DNA from: Chitinophaga filiformis
GTDB taxonomy: Bacteria; Bacteroidota; Bacteroidia; Chitinophagales; Chitinophagaceae
NCBI RefSeq assembly: GCF_021646545.1
Contig: NZ_JAKIRP010000006.1
Span: 186,001-250,000, forward strand
DNA length: 64,000 nt
Direction: 5' to 3'
Shown: positions 35,380 through 43,328 of the stretch, piece by piece
Position numbering within the stretch: the stretch's first letter is position 1
Layout: each line of letters opens with the position of its first letter
The notes under the pieces: model-generated
What the model saw: the letters and a program-made list of their open reading frames with translations, nothing else
Databases searched by the model: none
Told to the model about the DNA's origin: nothing
Program-made: the position numbers and the translations under genes

Positions 35380-36948
35380 CTAATACCCGGGATTCTGCGC
35401 GTCAACGCCGCCTGTTCCCAGTTTAGGGTTATTGTCAATTTCCTGCTGCGGAATAGGCAGCAACTCATCCCTGTTCACCCTGAAATAACTGATCGGATCT
35501 GTTGTGAAATAGCCTTTTTTCCTCCATCTGAGGATGTCACGGTTCCTTATCTCCTCTCCTCCCAGTTCCACCATCTTTTCATGCATCAGCGCCTTCGTTA
35601 CCTGATCCTTATTCGATACCGGGAACTGAGCGGTCGGATAGTGCGGCATCATTACGGAAGGCCTGTCCCTTACCTGGTTCAGATAATCTACCGCAGCCGC
35701 TGTATTACCCAGTTCATTCTCACATTCTGCCAGCATCAGCAATACTTCTGCGTAGCGGATGATACGCTGGTTATTACCACCGGGATGATAGGATGCTGTC
35801 GATACGCTTTGCTTATAGATCAGCATAAACTTACGCCAGCTCACCTTCTTCGTCACACCACGTACCGTAGAAGCGTTACCATTCTGCATGGCATCTGTCA
35901 GTACGTCTGCGTCGTTATTGAATCTGTCACCCGTTTCATATACAGACGCTTTATATCTTGGATCTGTTTTTGCCGCACCGCTCGCGATATTTTCAAACTC
36001 GTTGAGATATTTATCGGAAGGAATGAGGTTCCTCCATGCCAGCGGACAATACTCCTGGTTGCGGATAGTGGATTGCGCCGTTCCTGAACCGTCGCCGGTA
36101 CCATTCCAGTCAAAACCGTTATCTCCCCTGTCGAAATACACTGCCTCCCATATAGACTCGGCATTAAATTCTGTTTCTTCAAGGAAGTTGTCGCTGTAAT
36201 TATCTACCAGCCGATACAACCCGGCACCGGTCACTTTCAACAGCGCCGCCTTTGCAGCTGCATAATCTCCCTTCTGCATATTCACCCTGCCCAGCATGGC
36301 ATTTGCAGCACCGGATGTTGCCCGGCCAAGGTCTGATGATCCATATGAAGCTTTCAATACACCAGCTGCCTCTGTCAGGTCTTTAATGATCTGCGTATAT
36401 ACGGCTTCCTCGCTAGCTCTTGCCTGAAACTGATCAGGACCGCTCACCACGGCGGTATACACCGGTACTGGTCCCCACAGGCTCACCAGCTCAAAATAAG
36501 CCCATGCCCTGAAAAACTTAGCCTCCGCAACGCATTGGTCCCTTACCGCATCATCGTCAGTAACGTTAGGCGCACTGCCGATCACTGTGTTGGCACGATG
36601 GATGACAGTATAGAGGCCCCTCCATACACTGTTCATCACGGAGTTATCTGAGGTGGTGGCGCCGTTCAGCATCTGCGCCCTTGGTAGTTCCAGCTGTCCG
36701 CCGCCCGAAGCAACGTCATCGCTTCTGAGATCTTCCACAAAGAACCATTCACGGCCAACAAGGTTGCCGGCGTGAAAAGAGGAATAAATGGCATTGGTGC
36801 CTTTCTGCATCTCAACGCTATTCTTAAAATAGTTATCCAGTGTGGCGTAACTGGGATTTGTCTTATCCAGGTCCTTATTACAGGAGATGGTGAATACTGC
36901 CGCCATTACGACGGCTATAGTGATCCTATTGGAAATATGTTTTTTCAT
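35380..36948 (-). CDS. SusD/RagB-family nutrient-binding lipoprotein (pair 1)
   Basis: This 522-residue lipoprotein has a signal with lipobox TISC (residue ~23) and the SusD features: LDKTNPSYATLDNYFKNSVEMQKGTNAIYSSF, the helical TPR-like core (AEAKFFRAWAYFELVSLWGPVPV) and the C-terminal RNRDILRWRKKGYF ... LLPIPQQEIDNNPKL. It forms the lid of the SusC1 barrel and binds glycan at the cell surface. It starts 23 bases after the susC1 stop. The sugar specificity is not readable but should match the GH43 and GH78 genes nearby. Confidence 0.95.
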   Translation of the reverse strand: MKKHISNRITIAVVMAAVFTISCNKDLDKTNPSYATLDNYFKNSVEMQKGTNAIYSSFHAGNLVGREWFFVEDLRSDDVASGGGQLELPRAQMLNGATTSDNSVMNSVWRGLYTVIHRANTVIGSAPNVTDDDAVRDQCVAEAKFFRAWAYFELVSLWGPVPVYTAVVSGPDQFQARASEEAVYTQIIKDLTEAAGVLKASYGSSDLGRATSGAANAMLGRVNMQKGDYAAAKAALLKVTGAGLYRLVDNYSDNFLEETEFNAESIWEAVYFDRGDNGFDWNGTGDGSGTAQSTIRNQEYCPLAWRNLIPSDKYLNEFENIASGAAKTDPRYKASVYETGDRFNNDADVLTDAMQNGNASTVRGVTKKVSWRKFMLIYKQSVSTASYHPGGNNQRIIRYAEVLLMLAECENELGNTAAAVDYLNQVRDRPSVMMPHYPTAQFPVSNKDQVTKALMHEKMVELGGEEIRNRDILRWRKKGYFTTDPISYFRVNRDELLPIPQQEIDNNPKLGTGGVDAQNPGY

Positions 36949-36970
36949 GTCTTGATGTTTTTGCTGCTCA

Positions 36971-39900
36971 TTAGAAACCTACCTGCAGGCCAAACTGGAA
37001 AGACCTTGCAGAAGGGTACTGGCCATAGTCAATACCGTTTGTGAGTGTGGTGTTCTTAGATCCGATCTCAGGGTCCCAGCCTTTATAGCCGGTGAACGTG
37101 AGCAGGTTCTGGGAAGAAACATATACCCTGAAACTGCTGAACGCACCATGGGCAAAGTTGCGCAGGCTCGAAGACGGAATAGTGTAACCCAGGATCACAT
37201 TTTTTAACCTCAGATAAGAACCGCTCTCTATCCAGCGGTCTGACACGCGGGCATTCTGGTTAGGATCGCCGCTGATAGCTCTTGGCATGTCGGTATTGGT
37301 ATGCTCAGGCGTCCATGCATTCAGCACTTCTACACCTGCACCGAACAAGCGGGCCATACCTTCACGCAGTACGCGGGTACCGTTAAAGATCTTGTTGCCA
37401 TGTACACCCTGGAAGAAGAGTGAAAGGTCGAAGTTCTTATAGTTGGCGCCGGCATTGAGCGCATAAGTGAACTTAGGAATATAGGAGCCCAGGAAGGTAC
37501 GGTCTGCAGCTGTGATCTTACCATCGTTGTTAAGGTCTTTGAACTTAATATCGCCCGGAGCAGTTGATTTAGCCGGATTAGTACCTGGTATCTGCACAGG
37601 GCTCTTGTTCACATCGTCCTGGCTCTGGAAGATACCTTCTACTACATAACCATAGAAAGACTGAATAGGCTGACCGGCTACCGTACGGGTAATGCTGCCA
37701 TTACCAAAATCAGCATCGGCGCCATCATCGATAGTTGCACCAGGTGTATTAAGGCTCAGTATCTTGTTCCTGATAAAGCCGACATTACCGCTCACATTCC
37801 ACTTAAAACTACCGTTTGTCTTGTTGTATCCTAATTGCAGATCAACACCGGTATTCCTCATGGAAGCAGCATTCAGCTGGGAACCGGTTCCACCGAAACC
37901 AAAACTGTAAGGAGTTGGAATAGTCAGGATCAGATTATCTGTCTGACGGCGGTACCATTCTGCAGTAAAGGTGATACGGTTGTGGAACAATCCGAGGTCC
38001 AGACCAACATTTATCTGTTTCGTCTTTTCCCATTCCAGGTTACTGCTGGCCAGCTGATTGTAATAAGACGCATTGCCCACAGTAATGGTATTACCAAATG
38101 GATAACTGGCGCCATTTGCCTGCACCACTGCCTGCCATGGATATTCATTCGCCAGTACAGAGTTCTGCAGGGCAGGGAAAATACCGATCGCATTCAGACC
38201 TGTAATACCCCATCCACCACGTAGCTTTAACTCAGAGATGGCTGCCACCTGTTTGATAAATGGTTCCTGGTCCATCTTCCAGCCTGCGGATACAGATGGG
38301 AAGTTCTGGAATTTCCTGCCTGGCGCCCACACGGAGAGTCCATCACGGCGGATAGCGCCACTCAGCAGGTACTTGCCTGCGAAATCGTAACTAACACGGC
38401 CGATATAAGATTGTATCACGGTAGCGGTACGTGAAGAAAAGGCGGTCACATTGGTTGCACCCACAAGCGTTTCCCTGTCGTTGGAGCTCTGGTTACCGGT
38501 CTGCGATTCACCAAAGTTATCTGCCTGCTGCCGTTCATATACGGCTACCGCATTGATATGATGATTGCCGAAGGTTTTGTCGAAGGTGAGCTGTTCGGTG
38601 AACAGCAGCGTGGTCCTGTTTGCCCGCTGATCAGTAATGGTAGCTACTGTAGCATTCCTGCCCTTATCGTTATAGATGGGAGCGAAAACATGCTGGTACT
38701 CTGATACATAGTCAGTACCAAAGGTAGAGCGGAAACTCAGCCAGGGCGTAAAGTTCACCTGTCCATATACAGTACCCAGCAGCTTAAAGGTCTGACGATG
38801 GGCATCGCCCAGCAAGGTAGCATCTTCCACCGGGTTGGTAGGGTCAGCGCCGTCTACACTATTCTCCGCATTGCGGTAGCCCCCGTTTGTGGTAGGATCA
38901 TGCACGGGCAGATAAGGCAAGGCCCTTATCACATTGGCCAAACGGGTCCTGTTGCCGGAGGTATTGTCATAACGCTGTTTGGAATATGAGAGGAGGATGT
39001 TCTCTCCTACCGTGAACACCTTGCTGATATTATGCTCGGAGTTGATACGGAAATTACCACGCTGATAATTCACGCCTTGTGTAATACCGTCCTGCTTCAG
39101 GTGACCGGCCGACATATAATAACGGGAGGCATCATTACCACCACTTACAGACACATTAGACTGTGAGATCAGGGCTTTCCTGAAATAGGCGTCCTGCCAG
39201 TCGGTATTGGTCTGTGCATACGTTTGTGATGTACCGTCATATATCGGCTGATTGAAATTGGCGTCTTCCAGGCGGGGAGGTTTCGCAATACCGGCTGCGC
39301 CGTTCAATGCACGCTCATACTGCAGGTATTGCTGGGTATTGAGCAGGTCGATGGTTTTCCAGGCCGACTGAACACCCACATAAGAATCGAAGTTCACATG
39401 CGGCTTGCCATCACGGGAACCTTTTTTGGTAGTGATAATGATCACACCGTTTGTAGCGCGGGAACCATAAATGGCTGCGGCACTGGCGTCTTTCAACACC
39501 TCAACCGATTGAACATCCCTGCTGTCAAAACTTGCCAGGTTGGAAGTAGGAAAACCATCTATTACATACAAAGGGTCAGACGCGTAACTGATAGAACTGA
39601 TACCCCTTATCCGCACAATAGGATCAGCACCGGGCGTACCGTTGTTGGTAACGGTCACACCAGCCACCCTTCCCTGCAATGCCTGCTGTACACTGACAAC
39701 AGGCAGCTCACTGATTGTTTTGCTGCTTACGGATGCGACTGAACCGGTGAGGGAACTTTTCTTCTGTGCACCATATCCTATTACGACCATCTGTTCCAGT
39801 GACTGCATATTAGGGGCAAGACTTACTGTGTAGTTGGCCCCGCTGCCTACTGTAACCTGACTGGGAGTATAACCAATAAAACTGAACTGCAGTATCTCTC

Positions 39901-40156
39901 CGGGAGCTGCAGTTATATTATAGACCCCTTCGGCATTGGTCACTGTACCTCTGCCGGTATTTCTGACAGATACTGTAACGCCCGACAGCGGCTTTCCCGT
40001 CTCGTCGATGACTTTACCTTTTACAGGCTGACCGTTCTGACCGTACACTACCGTAAACAGTAATAATGCCAGTACAGTCAGTAATGCCGGAAGCAAATGC
40101 TGCTCTCTGCGGGCAGCCGGGCATCTCCGGAAAAAAACTCGTAAAGCAAGCTTCAT
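36971..40156 (-). CDS. SusC/RagA-family TonB-dependent transporter (pair 1)
   Basis: This 1061-residue outer-membrane transporter has an unusually basic N-terminus before its signal peptide (LLPALLTVLALLLFTVVYGQ). A carboxypeptidase-like domain (GKVIDETGKPLSGVTVSVRNTGRGTVTN) follows, then the SusC motif EQMVVIGYGAQKKSSLTGSVASV, the plug (RGISSISYASDPLYVIDGFPTSN and YGSRATNGVIIITTKKG) and a large barrel ending FQFGLQVGF. There is no STN domain, so it is not a sigma/anti-sigma signalling receptor. A LacI-type operator lies about 250 bases upstream, and a receiver-AraC gene is divergent. It imports oligosaccharides with its SusD partner. Confidence 0.95.
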   Translation of the reverse strand: MKLALRVFFRRCPAARREQHLLPALLTVLALLLFTVVYGQNGQPVKGKVIDETGKPLSGVTVSVRNTGRGTVTNAEGVYNITAAPGEILQFSFIGYTPSQVTVGSGANYTVSLAPNMQSLEQMVVIGYGAQKKSSLTGSVASVSSKTISELPVVSVQQALQGRVAGVTVTNNGTPGADPIVRIRGISSISYASDPLYVIDGFPTSNLASFDSRDVQSVEVLKDASAAAIYGSRATNGVIIITTKKGSRDGKPHVNFDSYVGVQSAWKTIDLLNTQQYLQYERALNGAAGIAKPPRLEDANFNQPIYDGTSQTYAQTNTDWQDAYFRKALISQSNVSVSGGNDASRYYMSAGHLKQDGITQGVNYQRGNFRINSEHNISKVFTVGENILLSYSKQRYDNTSGNRTRLANVIRALPYLPVHDPTTNGGYRNAENSVDGADPTNPVEDATLLGDAHRQTFKLLGTVYGQVNFTPWLSFRSTFGTDYVSEYQHVFAPIYNDKGRNATVATITDQRANRTTLLFTEQLTFDKTFGNHHINAVAVYERQQADNFGESQTGNQSSNDRETLVGATNVTAFSSRTATVIQSYIGRVSYDFAGKYLLSGAIRRDGLSVWAPGRKFQNFPSVSAGWKMDQEPFIKQVAAISELKLRGGWGITGLNAIGIFPALQNSVLANEYPWQAVVQANGASYPFGNTITVGNASYYNQLASSNLEWEKTKQINVGLDLGLFHNRITFTAEWYRRQTDNLILTIPTPYSFGFGGTGSQLNAASMRNTGVDLQLGYNKTNGSFKWNVSGNVGFIRNKILSLNTPGATIDDGADADFGNGSITRTVAGQPIQSFYGYVVEGIFQSQDDVNKSPVQIPGTNPAKSTAPGDIKFKDLNNDGKITAADRTFLGSYIPKFTYALNAGANYKNFDLSLFFQGVHGNKIFNGTRVLREGMARLFGAGVEVLNAWTPEHTNTDMPRAISGDPNQNARVSDRWIESGSYLRLKNVILGYTIPSSSLRNFAHGAFSSFRVYVSSQNLLTFTGYKGWDPEIGSKNTTLTNGIDYGQYPSARSFQFGLQVGF

Positions 40157-40400
40157 AACGCGTGAATTGATAGTTTTTTAAATAATAAAATGGCAACAAA
40201 ACAAAAAATTGTCAATTTAACACCTATAAGTAATCCCATGCCTGCGTAAAGCCTATTCCGGGGAACACAGTATTTCAAACGGGAATCAGATCGGGACTTA
40301 CTTATCTTGGTTCTTAAGCTCAATCGCAGCGTGAAGTACATACATAATTGGCAGATTTTTTGGTCTGAGCTTATCAATAATTGGTTGATATTTCTCAAAT

Positions 40401-40414
40401 CACAATCGGTTGCG
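40401..40414. promoter_or_regulatory. LacI-type operator upstream of susC1
   Basis: CACAATCGGTTGCG carries the core CAAnCGnTTG (40403-40412). The 13 bases CACAATCGGTTGC are the exact reverse complement of the site at 32987-32999 near the LacI gene, which marks susC1 as a probable target of that regulator. Confidence 0.72.
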
Positions 40415-40435
40415 TAAATTGTGGTCGTAAACCCG

Positions 40436-40474
40436 AAAGAATAAACAAAAAAGAATAAACAAAAAGAATAAACA
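40436..40474. repeat. three direct repeats of AAAGAATAAACA
   Basis: Identical 12-base copies start at 40436, 40450 and 40463, spaced 14 and 13 bases, close to 1.3 helical turns. They could be sites for a dimeric or AraC-type activator such as the product of the adjacent gene, or simple slippage repeats. Confidence 0.6.
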
Positions 40475-40498
40475 CAACGAGCAGGGAACAGGAACAAA

Positions 40499-40517
40499 GT
40501 ATCAGTAGTACTGATAC
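40499..40517. promoter_or_regulatory. 19-bp perfect palindrome before the receiver-AraC gene
   Basis: GTATCAGTA-G-TACTGATAC, a perfect 9-bp inverted repeat, ends 32 bases before the start codon of the regulator gene. Its position suggests an operator for self-control. Confidence 0.6.
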
Positions 40518-40549
40518 ATTAATTATTGTATTCATTTTACACACCACGT

Positions 40550-41341
40550 ATGCAAGACACATTATTATTAGTAGATGGCAACAGGGATAAACTGCAAGTG
40601 CTATCAGAAAACCTCGGTGAGGATTACCATATATTCACTGCAGAAAGCGGCCAACAGGCGCTCGATATGATAGAAAGACACTCCGTCCGGATGATCATTT
40701 CTGATAGCCATACTCCACTTGTCAATGGCTTCGATCTATGCACCAGATTGAAAACAAGCCTGAACTACTCACACATTCCTTTCATACTACTCACAGCGCC
40801 TAACAGATTACAATCAAAACTGGATGGACTGAAAGCAGGTGCGGATGCATGTATTGAAAAGCCCGTCTCTCCTGAACATCTGAAAGTGCAGGTAAGCAAC
40901 CTGCTGAATAACCACAAGAAGATCAGGGCTTACTATACCAGGTATCCCCTGGCACATATGAGTACAATGGCTTACTCGAGGACAGACGAAGACTTCCTGA
41001 TTACACTGCACAACCTGATCATGGAGAACATTGAAAACGCGGAACTGGATGTGGAGCTGCTGGCAAAACTGATGAATATCAGCGTGCCTACCTTATACAG
41101 AAAGATCAAAACCTTGTCAGACCTTACACCAAATGAGCTGCTGACCGCAACAAGAATGAAGAAGGCGGCCGAGCTGCTGACCGGAACGGGTTACAAAATA
41201 TTCGAAGTAGCTATCATGGTGGGATTCAATTCGCAAAGCAGTTTTGGGAAAGCCTTTTTAAAACAGTTTAATATGACGCCTACTGCATTTCAGCAAACAA
41301 AAAAGCAAGTGCGATACCCGGCCGGAAGATTTACGCTGTAA
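40550..41341 (+). CDS. receiver-domain / AraC-type response regulator
   Basis: This 263-residue protein, started at ATG 40550 (MQDTLLLVDG), fuses a CheY-like receiver (residues 1-118) to an AraC HTH (about 150-255). The phospho-acceptor D52 (IISDSHTP), T82 and K104 (IEKP) are present. The usual acidic pair at the N-terminus is reduced to Asp-Gly (LLLVDGN), which may weaken Mg binding. The AraC part (LLAKLMNISVPTLYRKIKTLSDLTPNELL ... IFEVAIMVGFNSQSSFGKAFLKQFNMTPTAF) matches the output half of hybrid two-component systems that control Sus loci. No sensor kinase gene is adjacent, so its partner lies elsewhere. It is divergent from susC1. Confidence 0.88.
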   Translation: MQDTLLLVDGNRDKLQVLSENLGEDYHIFTAESGQQALDMIERHSVRMIISDSHTPLVNGFDLCTRLKTSLNYSHIPFILLTAPNRLQSKLDGLKAGADACIEKPVSPEHLKVQVSNLLNNHKKIRAYYTRYPLAHMSTMAYSRTDEDFLITLHNLIMENIENAELDVELLAKLMNISVPTLYRKIKTLSDLTPNELLTATRMKKAAELLTGTGYKIFEVAIMVGFNSQSSFGKAFLKQFNMTPTAFQQTKKQVRYPAGRFTL

Positions 41342-41857
41342 CTATTCCCGCAACCATCTGATCATTTCCGGAAATGGTTTCACACCATGTTTCGCTGCAT
41401 TGGCTGTATCATAACAGAAACCGGCCCATTGCAGCAATGGCAGATAGAGCATATTGCCGGAGCCATATTGCTCCAGGTACCAATCCGATGATCCTTTGTA
41501 ACCATAGGGATGGAAAACGACCGCCGGATCAATGTTAAGGTGCACACAAGCTGCATAACTCCAGGCAATGGCCATCATTTCCTCTCCATCTGATTGGTTC
41601 TTTTCTGTCATGGCACCGATATCGCCGAACATGGCTTCCCTATCGGCAGGGATTGCGACAGCAATATGTCCGGCTTCATGTAACAGATCTCCGGGATATA
41701 GTAAGCGGCTCTCATCCACAACAAGGCTTCCCTTATTGATCAGGATACCCGGTACAAATGTTTCTTCCGGGATAGTATCAAAAATCACCGGGATACCGAT
41801 AGACTGGATGAACTGAACGATGGGAGTAATAACGGAACGCGCATTGGTTGTTGCCAT
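41342..41857 (-). CDS. unknown protein with HEAGH zinc-protease-like motif
   Basis: This 171-residue protein is cytosolic by sequence (no signal peptide). It contains HExxH (H60-E-A-G-H64 in LLHEAGHIAVAIP), followed by acidic residues in GDIGAMTEKNQSDGEEMMAIAWSYAA that could supply a third metal ligand. The rest (YGYKGSSDWYLEQYGSGNMLYLPLLQWAGFCY) is unlike well-known protease families, so the metal-site claim rests on the motif alone. ImmA/IrrE-like peptidases are one comparison. Its stop codon directly abuts the stop of the receiver-AraC gene (convergent, no gap). Confidence 0.75.
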   Translation of the reverse strand: MATTNARSVITPIVQFIQSIGIPVIFDTIPEETFVPGILINKGSLVVDESRLLYPGDLLHEAGHIAVAIPADREAMFGDIGAMTEKNQSDGEEMMAIAWSYAACVHLNIDPAVVFHPYGYKGSSDWYLEQYGSGNMLYLPLLQWAGFCYDTANAAKHGVKPFPEMIRWLRE

Positions 41858-41910
41858 GGATATTGTATAAAAACGGTTCTAAATTAGAGAATTATTTAAC
41901 AACAAAATAA

Positions 41911-41938
41911 AAGGCACCCGTATAAAACGGATGCCCTT
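41911..41938 (-). terminator. terminator of the sigma-SusCD2-TlpA operon
   Basis: Stem AAGGCACCCGT / ACGGATGCCCTT with one mismatch and an ATAAA loop. Read leftward it is followed by TTTTATTTTGTTG, as expected for an intrinsic terminator 23 bases past the TlpA gene. Confidence 0.78.
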
Positions 41939-41960
41939 GTTTCCTGTTTATAGAAAATAA

Positions 41961-43316
41961 TCACAGCAAACTTTCCAGTAATGGCTTCAGTTCCGGCATA
42001 GAAGGCCTGGGAGCGTCCACAGAAACGATATTTCCCTGTTTATCAAATACCATAAACCGGGGAATACCTGTTACCCCATAAAACTTCGCCATATCCGACC
42101 AGCCGCTTGCAAACAGCTGAATACCTCCCAGTTGCTTGTCTTTTACAAAGTTTTTCCATTTTTCCTTATCCTTTGCCTCATCAACAGATATACTGACAAA
42201 GGCAACGTTCTTACCTTCCATAGCGGCTTCCAGCTCCTGCAAATACGGCAGCTCCTTTTTGCAGGGCCCACACCAGGTTGCCCACATATCTACCAACACT
42301 ACTTTACCTTTCAGGCTGCGAAGGCTGACAGTATCTCCTGTCATATCCGGATAGGCAAAGTTATAGCCAGCAGTACCCTTTTTAAAGGTGCTGAGGGCCT
42401 TACGCGTATCAAAAAGGACTTTCTGCATATTGGGGGTTACGAGATACTGCTGATAGGCAGCGAACACCTCATCAAATTTCTCCAGGGATTTGTAGGATTT
42501 GAAATCGTTAATCAGCCATACTCCCTTCAATGTATCATTACAGATCCTGGATACGGACAGTTGCACCCGGTTGCTCAGCATCATGCTGTCATGCGCTATT
42601 GACGACAGCAAAGCGTAACGTTGTATAAGGTCGCTACCCTCGCCTAAAGCAAGGATGTCTGCCGCACAATACCTGCCAGGCTGAAGAATGCCCTTATAAT
42701 ACCCGGGATAATATCCTTTTGGAGGCAAGGCACTACGTGGCACTAACAGTATGCTCATCGCAGTAAGCTCAAGGTCTGCGTCCACGGTCATTGTCAGCAA
42801 GCTATTAAACACTGCGTTCTTTGTACGGATCGTCTTTTTAAAAGCGGCGGCCGATGGCAGAAATGCGTCCAACGCCGGGAAGAAAGCCCTGTAGGTAGTA
42901 GTGTCATTCAGACTTGTTTTATTCTTCAGCGGTGTGATCATCTGTTGCCAGGAATAAAGCAACTGATTTTCAGCATTCCCTTTCAACAGGGCATAGTCGC
43001 CACGATCATCCCGGATATCCAGTTCCAGCTGCTCGCCCGGCTGCAGGTATACGCGAATGTAATTCCTGCTGGCCTTATCATCAACAGACATGGCCAGGTA
43101 ATAATAACCAGCTGCAGGCACAGGGATAGCGAAAGCAAAATTATGCTGTTCGTCCAGGGCAGTGCTGGCAAATTCCACCAGCTTCCCTTCCCTGACATTA
43201 TAAAGTTTCATGCCGGTAGCTTTCTCTGGTCCGCATTTACCGCTGATCATTGCCGGTGCGGCACAGGTAGTCTGTATACCCGCCAGCATAGCCAGCAGGA
43301 AGAATATTTTCTTCAT
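41961..43316 (-). CDS. TlpA-like thioredoxin-fold exported protein
   Basis: This 451-residue protein has a signal peptide (1-19), an N-terminal beta-rich DUF4369-like domain (ISGKCGPEKATGMKLYNVREGKLVEFA to YIRVYLQPGEQLELDI), a helical middle and a C-terminal TlpA/ResA-type thioredoxin domain. That domain has the active site WCGPC (348-352) and cis-Pro in GVTGIPRFMVF. Such proteins are periplasmic thiol oxidoreductases, usually reductants. It is the last gene of the FecIR-SusCD2 operon, 13 bases after the PKD-like lipoprotein gene; thiol chemistry on the imported ligand or on partner proteins is possible. Confidence 0.92.
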   Translation of the reverse strand: MKKIFFLLAMLAGIQTTCAAPAMISGKCGPEKATGMKLYNVREGKLVEFASTALDEQHNFAFAIPVPAAGYYYLAMSVDDKASRNYIRVYLQPGEQLELDIRDDRGDYALLKGNAENQLLYSWQQMITPLKNKTSLNDTTTYRAFFPALDAFLPSAAAFKKTIRTKNAVFNSLLTMTVDADLELTAMSILLVPRSALPPKGYYPGYYKGILQPGRYCAADILALGEGSDLIQRYALLSSIAHDSMMLSNRVQLSVSRICNDTLKGVWLINDFKSYKSLEKFDEVFAAYQQYLVTPNMQKVLFDTRKALSTFKKGTAGYNFAYPDMTGDTVSLRSLKGKVVLVDMWATWCGPCKKELPYLQELEAAMEGKNVAFVSISVDEAKDKEKWKNFVKDKQLGGIQLFASGWSDMAKFYGVTGIPRFMVFDKQGNIVSVDAPRPSMPELKPLLESLL

Positions 43317-43328
43317 TGAAAAAAGTAT

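Larger units (their letters stand above)
40157..40549. other. susC1 / regulator divergent control region
   Basis: A region of 390 bases with a dense set of possible sites: the LacI-type operator (40401), a triple AAAGAATAAACA repeat (40436-40474) and a 19-bp palindrome (40499-40517), listed separately. The minus-strand frame over it (40153-40497) is an artefact of these repeats. Confidence 0.6.

Noticed and set aside
40153..40497. Minus-strand frame of 114 codons upstream of susC1 with a repeated VYSF string
   Set aside because: The repetition comes from the three AAAGAATAAACA direct repeats, the frame overlaps the susC1 start and covers operator sites, and it resembles no protein.
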